Of a DNA stretch of 38,910 nucleotides, positions 1 through 13,500 are shown piece after piece. How positions within the stretch are numbered: position 1 is the first letter of the stretch; the number at the start of each line of letters is the position of its first letter. The translations under genes and the position numbers were made by a program. The DNA lies in assembly GCA_032718475.1 (NCBI GenBank), contig JAUCBJ010003625.1, positions 1 through 38,910 on the forward strand. Reading direction: 5' to 3'. The notes under the pieces are model-generated. The model had not been told where the DNA came from. It was given only the letters and a program-made list of their open reading frames with translations, and did not search any database. The stretch comes from Nemertoderma westbladi (Eukaryota > Xenacoelomorpha > Nemertodermatida > Nemertodermatidae).

Positions 1-385
1 CGATGTGGGTGATTGATGCAGACTTGCATTAAAGTCTCCCAGGAATGTTAAGAATGCATGCTGATCCACTCCATCAGTAGCTGCTTGTAGATTGTGGTAG
101 AAATTGTCCACCCCCTCTACAGGGGCAACACTAGTTGGAGAGTAGCACACAATCAGAACCACCTTAGGAAACTTCTTAGCCAGTCTTCCAGAACATGAGA
201 AGTGGCAACGGATGATGCGGTTAGAGATTTGGTCTATTTTGTCCAATGCTGCATGTGCAGTTGGATTCATCAATGGACCAATTCCACCATTGCCACTATC
301 ATCTGCTGACGCGAGGGCGAGTCGCCAACCGCCCCCCATGTCCTTAATCAGAACCTCATCAGTCTGTCCAGTCTGCATTCGGTGC
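1..385 (-). mobile_element. Partial LINE endonuclease domain, runs off the window edge
   Basis: Read on the minus strand, one frame is open from about 385 to base 1. It translates to a segment like the apurinic/apyrimidinic endonuclease of non-LTR retrotransposons: a Gly-rich GNGGIGPLMNP stretch, ISNRIIRCHF, then VVLIVCYSPTS and finally FLGDFNASL, where GDFNA is the catalytic Asp/Asn motif. No intact element is visible; the rest lies outside the window. The C-terminal LINE pieces at 5564-6925 may be the same family, because the known element with this endonuclease style carries that kind of C-terminus. That link is inference. Confidence 0.7.
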
Positions 386-389
386 AGAC

Positions 390-2272
390 ATTCGGTGCAT
401 TCGGTACTCGCCTAACACACCCAGATAAGTCACCAATTATTGAGCAAGTGAGACCCACCAATGTTAACAAACCTGATATGACTGAGCTTCGAGAATTCCC
501 ACCAGTATCGAAGGAAGACGTGAAAAAGCTAATTGATGGCTCAAAATCCAAAACTAGCCCGAATGATCCTATTCCGACGGGGTCTCCTAAAACGCTGCAT
601 GGGATTACTCTTACCTATTATCACACTCATAATTAACCTCTCACTCACCGTATTGACTATACCCTTTTTATTCAAAGAAGCTGTGATTTCACCAGTACTG
701 TAAAAAATCAAGCTTGATCCTAACATACTTAAGAACTTCCAACCATTGTCAAATCTGATGTTTATTTCAAAGCTAATTGAAAAAGCTGTAGCAAACTTAC
801 TAATTGAACACATGTGTGTTAATAAGTTTAATGATCCTTTTCAGAGCGCGTACAGATCGATGCACAGCACAGAGACTGCGCTTTTACGAGTCAATAACGA
901 TGTATTCAAGAATATCGACGACGGCTCAGTAGTTCTTCTGATACTGTTAGATCTCAGTGCGGCCTTCAACACAGTCTAGCACTCTATTCTTCTAGACATA
1001 TTGGATAATGATATTGGAGTAAAAGGTGAAGTTTTAAATTGGTTTCGATTTTATCTCACCAAAAGGCAGCAATCAGTCCGGATTGGTAAATCGTACTCTA
1101 AAAAGAAAACTCTACACTTTGGGCTACCCCAGGAATCGGTACTTGGACCTCTACTTTTCACCATATATATGCGCTCACTCAGCAATGTAATCAAGAACCA
1201 TGGGCTCTGCTATCATTTATAAGTTGACAATACACAGCTGAATATTGCCTTCAAACCGTCAAACACTTCCAGTGCCGTTACAATCATTACTGAATGTCTA
1301 CAGTATATAAAACGATGGATGTCCTGTCCACCCACCTGTTGAAGATGAATAATGATAAAACTGAGGTACTTCTAATCCAGTCCAGGTTTTCAGCAGTTGT
1401 GCTGACACATATCAATGTAGGTGACAAGCAGGTCAATCTGACTCATTCAGCGAGAAACATCAGTGCAATTTTTGATACTTACATGAACTTTGAAAAACAT
1501 ATATCATCGACAGTTCGTAGTGCCTTTTTTCAACAACGTAATATCTCAAAAGTTAAACGATGCTTCGACAAAAAGACTAGAAGTTTTAATCCACGTACTG
1601 ATCTCTAGCAAACTAGATTACAACAACGCGTTACATTATGGTCATCCTTGGAATGTGGTTAAAAAGTTGCAGTATGTCCAGAATTCTGCCGCACGCAAGC
1701 TAACAAGAACACGCAAAAGAGACCACATTACACCAGTGTTGAAAGAGCTACATTGGCTACCTATTCTACGCCGGATTGATTTCAAGATTGCGCTAATGAC
1801 CTATAAATGTATTCACAACATCGGCCCATATTATCTTTGTGACCTAGTCCAGCCTTATCATCCGCAAAATGAACTACATTCCGCTGAACTGAGCCTTCTT
1901 AGCGTTCCTAAATTCAATCTTGCAAGATATGGTAAACGATCTTTCGCGGTAGCTGCACCAACAATTTGGAACTCGCTTCCATCAACATTCGCCGATCTCC
2001 CTCGATAGAAATATTTAAGAAACTATTAAAGACCCATTTATTCAAAATGGAATTCCAATGATAATAGTTAAATTTTTTTAACATGAATTATAATCTCACG
2101 TTTCTCAAGTGAACTCATGTTCAGTTCAGTTGTGTTTTTAATTATGTTTTTAACTCTTTTAATTCTGTTCATACAGAGATTGGTTTTTATTAATTTTAAG
2201 ATTATGTGTAATGTGCGCCTTTGACCACTATGTAAAGGGCGCGATATAAATTTATATATTATGATTATGATT
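390..2272 (+). mobile_element. Degraded, 5'-truncated CR1-like LINE (reverse transcriptase and 3' end)
   Basis: Pieces in shifting frames match the ORF2 protein of the intact LINE at 10022-14337. They run in order from SKSKTSPNDPIPT (about 541) through the RT finger region (746-979), [17 protein letters not shown] (about 1120-1170) and the C-terminal ELHWLPILRRIDFKIALMTYKC (about 1745-1810) to AAPTIWNSLPS (about 1955). Stops and frameshifts break it: a TAG follows AFNTV at 977-979, and the catalytic YADD has become stop-VDN near 1220. The 3' end (2205-2272) keeps the GCGCCTTT...AAAGGGCGC hairpin and the ATATAAAT plus A/T-rich tail seen at the end of the intact copy. It is a dead copy of the same broad family, not the same recent subfamily. 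Confidence 0.88.
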
Positions 2273-2362
2273 ATACGACCATTTTGATTGAGTGAAGCGC
2301 GAGGTGAATTTTCGATTCGGGATATGTTCTGTAAAACGACGTTTGAAACACGAATTTGAAAC
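2273..2362. other. Short unique spacer between LINE end and minisatellite
   Basis: Ninety bases of unremarkable sequence separate the LINE tail from the first minisatellite unit. No gene, promoter or repeat is recognised. Confidence 0.5.
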
Positions 2363-3130
2363 AGTTGGCAATATGGTAATCACAGACACCAGTGCCAATA
2401 TTGTAATTACAGACAACAGTACCAATGTTGTAATTACAGACACCAGTGCCAAAATGGTAATTACAGACACCAGTGCCAATATGGTAATTACAGACAACAG
2501 TGCCAATATTGTAATTACAGACACCAGTGCCAATATTGTAATTCCATACACCAGTGCCAATATGGTAATTACAGACACCAGTGCCAATATGGTAATTACA
2601 GACACCAGTGTCAATATTGTAATTACTAATGCCAGTGCCAATATGGTAATTACAGACACCAGTGCCAATAGTGTAATTACAGACACCAGTGCCAATAGTG
2701 TAATTACAGACACCAGTGCTAATATTGTAATTACTAATACCAGTGCCAATATGGTAATTACAGACACCAGTGGCAATATTGTAATTACATACACCAGTGC
2801 CAATATGGTAATTACATACACCAGTGCCAATATGGTAATTACAGACACCATTGCCAATATTGTAATTACATACACCAGTGCCAATATGGTAATTACATAC
2901 ACCAGTGCCAATATGGTAATTACAGACACCAGTGCCAATATGGTAATTACAGACACTAGTGCCAATATGGTAATAACAGACACCAGTGCCAATATTGTAA
3001 TTACAGACGCCAGTGGCAATATTGTAATTACAGACATCAGTGTCAATATGGTAATTACAGACACCAGTGCCAATATGGTAATTACAGACACCAGTGCCAA
3101 TATTGTAATTACAGACACCAGTGCCAATAT
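2363..3130. repeat. Minisatellite 1, 27-bp unit, about 28 copies
   Basis: The unit is CCAATATGGTAATTACAGAC followed by ACCAGTG, 27 bp. Units differ by point changes such as GGTAAT/TGTAAT, CAGACA/CATACA and CACC/CAAC, with almost no length change. Because 27 is a multiple of three and the unit lacks stops in several frames, long apparent ORFs appear on both strands (for example a repeated NMVITDTSA peptide). These are by-products: there is no unique coding sequence on either side, no splice evidence, and several frames are open at once. About 1.5 further copies lie at 3348-3395. Confidence 0.95.
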
Positions 3131-3347
3131 ATTTTTTTTTCACTGAACGTGATTAATTTATTATTGTTCAATAATATGAGAAACCCACCACCAAACTAAA
3201 ATATTTGTATATACAAATGTATTAATTAACCGTGAAAAAAACAAAGGGCGAGGGAAATTCAAATTTGTCAAGTTTGCTGTCTGTCTCCCTTTCAAGTTAG
3301 GCTTGTGTCCGCGTTGGCCAGACGGATGGGTGCTTCTATGATGATGG

Positions 3348-3395
3348 ATGGAGTGCCAATATTGTAATTACAGACACCAGTGCCAATACGGTACA
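3348..3395. repeat. Outlying copy of minisatellite 1
   Basis: About one and a half units of the 27-bp repeat (GTGCCAATATTGTAATTACA and onward) sit about 220 bp beyond the main array. The intervening 3131-3347 is unrelated AT-rich sequence. Either the array was split by an insertion or an internal part was lost. Confidence 0.85.
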
Positions 3396-3892
3396 TTTGT
3401 ACAGAACTACTTTATTAACTTGCTATGTGACATGACTAATTACCGCATAGAGACTACAGTGAGTTACAACACCCCAAATAGATATAGATTCAAATATAAA
3501 TATAGGATTCAGCACATTAAACGTCATTTTTTTTTAATTGATTTAAAACGCATTTTGCAGTAATCATTTAATATCTAAAATAAGTCGACAAAATTCAAAC
3601 AATTCTATCTTCAAAATAAAATAATATAAATAATTCGAAAATATACTAAAAGCTTAATTAATGCGCTAGTTACATGTTTAGATTCTTATATTGAAATTAA
3701 TATATGAATAAAACCAAATCTATATGTCAAATCTCACACACCATATTTGCATGCAGTACCTTGTAACATACAGACACATCGTGAAATGACATGAACTCAT
3801 CCCAATAATCTTCAAAACTCCTGACCAAACATGCCATGGCATGGTACGTCTACTGTGTAAACAATACACAGAAAGGACATGCAAATGACAAG
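3396..3892. other. AT-rich region downstream of the PLD gene
   Basis: This stretch follows the PLD stop codon on the minus strand and should contain its 3' UTR. ATTAAA-type hexamers occur on the minus strand around 3530-3575, but none is distinctive enough to call as the polyadenylation site. Nothing else is recognised. Confidence 0.4.
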
Positions 3893-4550
3893 TTAAGTCG
3901 TTAGGTCATCGGGTAACATCGCTGAACAAGTTCCTTTTATGTTCCCCTGAGTATCAGGAAAGTTAATCAATCCAGGTTTATATTCCAGAAATCCATCTGG
4001 GGAGATATCTACAGGGTATGGAATTAGGTGTCCTGGTAGGTCGTTGGGTTCATCCTGTATGTACAACTCCCAGTTGCGTTCTGCTAACTCATTAACGGTT
4101 TGGATGCAATTAATGCCGCTGGGCTCAAGGAAACGATCTACGTTGTTCACGAACTCTGTTCCTAAATGTTCGGCGAACAATGACATTCGGAATCCGTGGA
4201 CCGCTCCACGAGGTGCCGTGGCTCCATCATCTACGTGTCCCGGCTGGTAGGCCCCAACCGCAATCTCACTGTCACGTCCTCCACTCATTGATCGCTGGTT
4301 GATGTTGGCAGATCCAACGATTGCCACTCCATCATCTACGTGTCCCGGCTGGTAAGCCCCAACCGCAATCTCACTGTCACGTCCTCCACTCATTGATCGC
4401 TGGTTGATGTTGGCGGATCCAACGATTGCCACTTCATCATCTACTATCATCATCTTAGAGTGAACGTAGATCGGGAACCGACGGGTTGACTGCAGATTTG
4501 TCTCGACTGCGGTCGATCCCACGCAGATGTCTTCAGGTAAATCCGCCTCC
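3893..4550 (-). CDS. PLD: PLD exon 7: HKD motif 2, duplicated segment and C-terminus
   Basis: Encodes residues 607-825 and the TAA stop (3893-3895). HKD 2 is in [11 protein letters not shown] (H637, K639, D644), followed by [20 protein letters not shown] and AYQPGH. A 35-residue block then repeats, followed by [30 protein letters not shown] and FPDTQGN. The acceptor is GAAG|GGAGG. The C-terminus is complete. Confidence 0.93.
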
Positions 4551-7500
4551 CTTCAAATAAAAATATTATATAGTAAGCATTAATTCCTGAAAGCCATAAT
4601 GTATGACATATCTAAACTATGCTATAATTTTGAAAGGCAACAGAAACAAATTATATACCTGTTTACTATACAATAAAACCGTAGATATTCAGTTAATTCT
4701 CTTCCTCCTGGTCTATCTGAAGTCCTCAAACAATCAGCCAATCGTTTGTACATCATTTCCATCGTTCTGCATTGCCATTGGAGGATTTCTTGGGTGGCTG
4801 CTGCATTTGGATCGCCTTCTGGGAACATGGGTATGACAATGTAAACTGTGAAATCTTCGTTATTACTACAAAATAATAAATGAATTGTAATTAAATGCAG
4901 AAATTATGCTTGTTATAAAATTTATAATTATTATTTTATTATTTATTATATTCAATAATTATAGAAACAGTTTAACAATTTTTAATTAAATATAGTAAAA
5001 TAATTATCACAGTAGAACACTATTGTATCATTAAAAAGAAAATAATAACAGAATAGGACTACAACAAATTAGGAGAAACTATAGAACCAATAAAGCAACA
5101 ATAAATTTTGACAAACTATAGAACTGAAAAACTGATAAAACAACATATTTTGACAGACTCAAGCATACAGTATGTTCACTATCATATCATTAAAAAGAAA
5201 ACAACAACAGAATAGGACTACTACAATTTAGGAGAAACTGAAGAAAAACAAGTAGAGCAACGGCGTTTAGGGTAAATCAGCAGTCTGGTCTAGAGGTGTC
5301 TCCCCTGTCTCTCCCTGTACCCCTCCACTCCATTTCACCCAAACCGAAAGATTCTGTCACGCAGGAGGAATTGCCGATCTGAACACAGATCCCAATTCGT
5401 TGACGGAGAAATTCAGTGGCACGTTTGTTTCCTGTGCTACTCTCAATGCGTCTACAAACCTCTCGGAGAAATGCCAAGGAGCATGGGCCAATACCACCCA
5501 GGGTTTCAAATGCAACTGGTTGCACAATATAACTATTAGATAGCTCCTTGTACTTATCGAGCATTGGTTCCCCCAAGCTTGACACTAGAACAAAATCGCC
5601 TCCGCTTTGCAGGACATTGCTTTCGCCGTGAGGACCAGCCAGTGCATAATCTTGTACTTTGGCAGCCTCATGGAGTGAATAAGCATGGTGGACAGCCCAA
5701 GACATTCTTGAGATGCATCTTAAAGGACACTGGCCTTAAAGATGCGGATGATCTAGCAAATGTCATGGGTGATAGGGAGTTGTGGCGGTGCAATTTTGTT
5801 TGACAAGCCGGCACAGCATTCTTAAAAATGCAGCTGCAATGCAGCATGCCGATCCTAGTAGTAGTAGTAGTAGTAGTAGAGGTGTTTCGGGTTGATGAGC
5901 ATCTTCCCACCTCGACGGCCATCCAATCATTCTGCATTGCATGACATTTATTCCCAAATCACAATAAAAATTAGGAAAGTAACCTATCAACTGTATTAAA
6001 AGCATGGCGAGAAGACAATGATCTAACCACTGCCTTATATAAAATGGTGGTTCCAACACCAACCTGAAGTGGCTTTAATGATGTGTGGCTATACCATTGG
6101 TAGACGAGTTCATGCAATTTGTCCGATCTCCTTGATGACACTTCAACACAAATGTGATATCACTGATCATACTTTTTCTTGTGAAGGAATAGGGTATAGA
6201 TTGTGGAAGCACCCCTCGAAAAGGGTCACACAGGTAGAAGGTTATGCACCCCTGCACCCCCCCCCCCCCCCCCCCTACTACAACTACTACTACTACTAGG
6301 ATCGGCATGCAGCATTGCAGCTTCATTTTTAAGAATGCTGTGACGGCTTGTCGACAAAATTGCGCCGCCACAACTCCCTATCACCCATGACATTTCCTAG
6401 ATCATCCGCATCTTCAAGGCCAGTGTCTTTTAAAATGCGTCTCAAGAAAGTCATGGGCTGACCACCATGCCTATTCACTCCATGAGGCTGCCAAAACACA
6501 AGATTATGCACTGGATGGTCCTCACGGCGAAAGCAATGTCCTGCAAAGCGGAGGCGATTTTGATATAGTGTCAAGCTTGGGGGAACCAATGAGACACCTC
6601 CTATGTTATATAGTGTCTGATTGAAGATATGTGCATTGTACTTGACACAATGAACTCGGCGTAGCATTCTTGTGAATGTGCCATCCAAAGATTTGGTGTC
6701 CTCAGCAGTTAGAGCCCAGCATGGACTCCCATAGATGAGTACTGGAACTACTACTGCTCTAAATAATCGGACCTTAAGCTTCCGATCAATTATCTGTGAC
6801 TTCCAAATCCTGGAAATCCTATTCAAGGCTTTACAGGATGCCTTTCCCTTACTTATTCGAAGGTCCTCACCTGACTTCCGGATCAATGCCCCCGCCAATG
6901 CGAAATCTCGATAAAATATATCCAAACTTGGTACATATGTAGTCTGGCAAAAGTTTAGAAATTTTCCAAGTTGAATTTGCGTTGGGTCTTCGTGCAGTAT
7001 CTGTGTAACTGTCTTACAGTTATAATAAATTTATCTCCCCAAAAATTATTAGGCTTGGCATCAGCTGGTTGCTAGGAGACAACGGGATTACAGTACGGTA
7101 CCAGTACTGTTAACTGTTACAGTGGTACAGAGTTACCAGTACCGTCTTCAGGTCGTTGGTCGTTGGCAAGGCCATCTAAACAACAGGCCATGACAAGGAC
7201 CTAGCCTTCAAAATTATCGTAGGCTGACTGCTGATTATGGTACCTAAACCTGTAAACTGTACCTAATCTCAGAAGCTATATACTGTTATTGGGCTTTGGA
7301 ATAACATTAAAATATTTTATTATAAAACCATCGGAAATATCCGCAAATGCCACTCCATTACTGTTTTAAACGCTTCCGACAGTCCGATGTATCTAGACCC
7401 GAGCAGCCGAGTGGCATCAAGATGCGATTAACTGAGGAATAAATACTACGGAATTGCTTGCTTGCCAATAAGATTCTATTTACTACACTGGGAATACGGC

Positions 7501-10500
7501 GGTCGGTCGGATCATAATGCGGGCCACTGCCAAGTTCCTCATGTCTCACTCAGGCCACCCACCTTGGAGTGCGGTGGGAAGAGTCCGACTTACGTCGACG
7601 ACTGGACGAATCGACGAGGATTGCGATTTGGGTTTAGTCCGGTGACTACGGACGGATACTGGGATGAGCAGGTATTTCGAACGAGTTTCTCTTATTCTCG
7701 ATTTTCTCGAATTCTCGATATTTCCTATAAACCACATGTTTTCGCATATTGAACGTGTGATTGGAAATAAGTTTGTGCTACGCTTCCGCCACTTGGGTGG
7801 TAGATGTCGCGGTTATGTATTGGTTGGTAGGAAGGGGGGGGGGGGGGGGGGGGGTGGTGTTACAGATTAAAAGGGTTGAACACGTACTGTCCCCCTTTTT
7901 TTTATTGATTGTTGGTATGGTTAAATTTCTCAAATACTGATTTTGTGATACAGTCGCTCAATTTTTTTTTGTATCTCATAACTGGGCCTCGTCCTGCGCG
8001 AAGGCCCCACGAACGTGTTTGAGGTGCTTAAGTCTGAGAATTCCCTACTATAGAAAATTTGTTACTCTATAAGCTCAAGGTCTGATCTGAGAAGGACCAT
8101 GAGCTGAATCTGGTGGTACAGGTATAATTGTCATAGATCTACTACATTGAAGCCAATACAATCAACTATGTTGCTAATTAATCCATCTTATATGTTGTAT
8201 GATTCCAACATCAATAAATAAACAGTTTGACTTACTTTATCTTTCTAATGATCTTGTTTACAATCTCTATAGGTACCAAGTGAATAGCCTTTGTCGCTGG
8301 TTTGTCCCAAGCATGTGCACTCCCGAGGAAGTATTGATTCTCGATGTAGATAAATTTATTGGCTCGCCGTATGTGGTGAATATAGGCCTTGTAGATAGAT
8401 GCTTCAGTGTTCTTTCCTGATTTCTTCAGAAGACTATTTTTTAGGTTTTCTTTAAAACTCACCGAATCGCTGTTTATCGACCTAGAAAGTAAATTATTTA
8501 GTAAAGATAAACAGAGTACTGATTAGCTTGGCTATATTATGCTAATCCTTGATATTTTGTATTAATATTACATTATAAATGTTATTATAATTATTTTTAA
8601 TATTGCATTAACATGAACTTGTTACACATGTTAAAAACAAGTAAAATTTATACAATATTTTATGATTAATTGATACAATATTATTTAACGATTTAAATTA
8701 CATATTTTTTCTAACCTGAACAATTGAACACTCCATGTATCAGAAGGATTATCATCTACAACACCATCGATGTCATAGTCTTCCGGAGATAAATCTTCAA
8801 GTAGATCTGCTTTATTCTTTGCTTGCTTTATCCAACGCTCTTTGAAGTTGAGTAAAACATCATAAACAATTCGCCCCTCTATCTGCACCAGCATATAAAA
8901 AGCATTATGATATAAAATAGATTTTGTTTCATTATGTCAACTTAACAGCGTGAATTATAGTCCATGGGCCATCCGGCTTAGGGGATACTTTTTGGTAACA
9001 ATCTGGAACTTTTATTTTTGGGAAGACCTATCTTTTGGCCTCTCATTTTGATATGATAACAAATCTGAATCGGTAGCTGAATTGGTGTTATCACCGGTTG
9101 AATATGGAAATGGCAAAATATCAAACATGCTGTAGTAGTCTAAGAACTCAATATAAATTCATCGCGTCTGGTCTTACTTAGTTTTAATTAGTTTACTAAT
9201 CTAATTAGTTTACTTTTCGAATGACCTCCACATTATTAATTTGACCCTTATGATGTCTATTTAAGTTATTTAGTTTTCGAATGACTTCCCAATTATTCTA
9301 CACGTTTTCTGGACTCAATGATGCTCTATTTATATTACACCGTTATTTGCTATTCTGCTGTTTGTATTTCACTAGTTGTTGTTACTTGGTGCTCGTTAAT
9401 TTGTTTTCCCCTAATTTCATTCTGTCAATAAAATAATAATAATGGGAGGGCCATGGGCCGTATTTATGTATATTATGATAACTTAAGGATGGTGGTTTGG
9501 GTTGATTTGATTTAGAAACAACCAATTAGTTGAGATTTTGCGGTTTCAAGTTGATGTTCTATGGGACTTTCAGATTATCGGTAATTTCTTATAAACTGTT
9601 ATGTTATTTTTTATTTCATACACAAAAAAGTGTTCTAGAAAATATATCAAAAAATATATCACAGAGTACACCCGTGGACTAAGAATACTCCATTTCCTCT
9701 TATGACATCATACGAACTAAGAATACTTACATACCTAATTAAGTATTTATTAAATAAAGTGGATTTAGTATTCAAAAATGTCATTATATAGAGGGAATCA
9801 TCTTTACAGAAATCATTTAGGAACAATGATATTCTAAAGTTAATACTAACCTTATTTTATGGTAGGTGTCAAGTCATATGTTTCATTGTGTGCGTCTGGG
9901 TCATTATTTGGATTGTAAACTTAATTTCAGTGGTAAACTGTATGAAATTACAGTTTTTTTTACTTTACGACTGAATTATTTATCTGGCAGTATCGACATC
10001 GAGAAAATATTGTAGAGCTCAATGGCTAAAGCCCCCACCAAAGAGAAGAGCAGCTGGACTAATCAGTCGGTCTGTTGCACAGAGTGTGACGTTATTTGGA
10101 CAGATATCAGGTATATGAAGTCGACGGCGGCGGCGGAAACCATAAAGAACAGCGACTTTCTTTGCGGAATCTGTGCCGCAGGTACAACAGCAACACTCCG
10201 GAAACAGATTGCCGAACTGCGGAGCAAAACAGCGATAATAACGGAATCGATATCAGGCGACGGCGACGAGGATAATCCGATCTCATGGTCGTCAGTCGTA
10301 TCCTGGCGAAAAAAGAGACAAGCGGGCGGCATTGTTCAGCCGAGTAATGTTTCAATCATTGCGAGAGAGTTGCAGAATGAAGTAAAACTTCAAGAGGAGA
10401 AGAAAAATAACCTCATCGTAAGTGGTGTTCCAACAAGTTCTGATCTTAGTGACGAGGAAATAATTGTCGACATCGCACTCGATATAGGAGTGGAGCTGTC

Positions 10501-13500
10501 AACAGTTGATGTCATTAATACTAAACGGATTGCCCCTTATTCGAGGGCCAAAAGAAATCAAGAAAGAATTGGGTCAACTCAAACCCATAATTCAAATGCT
10601 CATCTTCGGAAGATCGTGGTTACCCTCAGCCCGGAAAATCGGCGACTGCTCCTGCAGTCTTCCAAGAAGCTCAAGGACTCGCTACGTCATGGTTCAGTTT
10701 ATGTCAATCCAGATCTTACTGCGGCTGAGCGGAAGGAACAGTATGAACTTCGTGAGGCTTTGCGACAGAAACGCGTTAATGCGCCTGCGAAACAATGGAT
10801 TATCCGCCGCAATCAAGTAGTTGAATTATCCAACAGACGTTCGTCACCAGCTGCTATGAGAGCCGACGATTCGGTTGTAGCCGTTGAGGGAATGGACTGA
10901 CTGGTGGATGCCGACTTTGAAATGACCTCAACAGAACGTGTCATCCAGACCTCGCAAGTTCCGGCCTCGCCAGTCCGGGCCGGGCTTGTTCCGGTGTCGC
11001 CAGCCACCATGGCCTCCTCGCCATTTTGGGCCATCCCAGCCTTGCCAGTCCGGGCCTCCACGGTCTCGCTTGTTCCGGCGTTGCCAGCCAACACGGCTTC
11101 GCCAGTTCTAGCCTCACCAGTCCATGCCTCAACAGCATCTCCAGTTCAGGCCTCTGCGACCTCGCCGGAAGTCTCAGACACAGTTTCCACAGCATCTGTT
11201 CAGTCACCCTCGGACCCCGGTTCCACAGCAAGAAAAATTAACTTTTGCCTTTTCAACCCACGATCAGTATGTAATAAATCCGACTTTATAAAGGACTATA
11301 TTGTTGACAATAATGTTGATGTTATGGCAGTAACAGAGACTTGGCTGACTGGGACTGATGATGATGTGTGGATTACAAAAAACATTTGTACTCTTGGCTA
11401 CCGCATTATCCATCGACCACGGATTTATCGTATTGGTGGAGGAACTGCTTTAATATATAAAGATTCTCTCAATGTAAAACTCGGTTCAACTAATAATGAC
11501 TATGTAACTTTTGAAGTATTGGAGTTATTGCTTCATCAGGAAAGATCACTATGGAGAATCTACGTGATATATAGACCATGCCCAAGTAGTAAAAATGGCT
11601 TGAACGTTGGAAACTTTATGGAGGAATTTTCCACCTTTCTAGAACATGTTACTACAACTACTGGGAAATTATTGATAGTTGGGGATTTTAACTTTCATGT
11701 GGATGATAAGAATGATAAGGATGCACAGAAATTTTTGGAACTCTTAGACTGCTTCGGTTTCACACAACATGTAAATGAACCAACACACATAGCCGGTCAT
11801 ACTCTGGATCTGATTATATCACCTACTGAGGAGAGCCTGGGTACCAATACGATACACATACGTGATATTGGATTATCAGATCATTTTACAGTCATGTTTA
11901 ACCCTGATTTTGACAGTCATAAACATGATAATCTCGGAATGAAGACATTCAGAAAGTATTCACACGTGGATATTGAATCATTTTGTGAAGATATTCTTGG
12001 TTCAAATTTAGCATGTTCACAGACGGAGTACAGCCTGGATAATCTAGTGACTGGATATCACGACGTACTGGCGGATTTGCTCGATCAACATGCACCACTT
12101 ATACAGGTAACCAACAATAAACGGCCATCAGCCCCATGGTACTCGGTAGAGATTGCAGATCAGAAGAGGATTCGGCGCAAGCTCGAGAGGAAAAAGAGCC
12201 GGAGAGATTCAAATGAGACTGACAAGATATTATACCGTGAGAAATGCAAAGAGGTCGCTGATCACATAACGAGAACAAAGCAGAATTACTACAGAGAACT
12301 TGTTGCGAGTCCTGGTATCGATACACGCGACTTATTTAAGGTTATTAATAAAACTTTGCATCGTGAACAGAGTACTTGTTTACCACAGCACGACTCTGAA
12401 CTAGACTTGGCAAACAATTTTGCCGACTACTTCGATGGTAAGATACAAAAGTTACAAGACGAGTTGGATAACTACAATGTTGATTACACTACTCAGTCTT
12501 CCACAGTCACTGATGACTTCAACATTGAGCAAAATGCAACATTTGCAGGATCAACGGACATTCCAAAGCCAGTATTTGACAAGTTCGATTCTGTATCACC
12601 TGATGACGTTAACGACATGTTAAAGGACATGAAGTCAAAGACAAGCCAAACTGACCCAATTCCAACCTGGATGGTAAAACGCTCCATCTCAGTCTTGCTA
12701 CCAATACTAGTTGCGATTGTCAATCTATCTTTGTCTCTTGCGAAATTTCCACAGTCTCTAAAAGATGCTGTCTTGACACCAATATTGAAAAAACTTAATT
12801 TAAATCCCGAGTTATTAAAGAACTTTCGACCTGTGTCAAATTTGAAGTTTCTCTGCAAACTGATAGAAAAGGCCGTTGCCATTCAACTAATAAAGCATCT
12901 TGAAATTAACAACCTATATGAGCCCTTGCAAAGTGGTTATCGCAAATGGCACAGCACTGAGACGGTATTGCTCAGGGTTCACAATGATATGCTCTGCGGA
13001 ATCGATAATGGTAGCGCTGTATTGCTGATTCAGTTGGACTTGAGCTCTGCCTTCGACACCATAGAACATGAGAAGCTACTTAATATACTGCAGAGAGACA
13101 TTGGAGTGACCGGCGATGTTCTCTCATGGTTCAAATCGTACCTGTGTGATAGAACTCAATCAGTCTCAATAGGAAGTGAACGTTCTAGAATATTTAAACT
13201 GCGTTATGGTGTCCCACAGGGTTCGGTCTTGGGCCCATTGTTATTCATCATCTACATGCAGTCTCTAGGGAATGTTATCCGGAAGCACGGTCTATCGCAT
13301 CACATATATGCGGATGACACCCAAATTTATATATTATTTAAGCCTGAACAATATTTACAAGCGAAATCAGTCACCGAAGAATGTTTGAAAGAGATTCAGG
13401 AATGGATGAGGGAGCACTTCTTGAAGTTGAATACCGATAAAACTGAAACAATTTTGTTACAATCACGCTATGCGGCACCTCCACATCACATGAATGGTGC

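Noticed and set aside
2252-3146. Overlapping ORFs of about 290 codons on both strands
   Set aside because: They lie wholly in the 27-bp minisatellite, are open in several frames at once, and have no non-repetitive coding sequence or splice context.
6905-7640. LTR of an LTR retrotransposon
   Set aside because: TG...CA ends and AATAAA are suggestive, but similarity between the copies runs past both proposed LTR edges and no primer site or gag/pol was identified.
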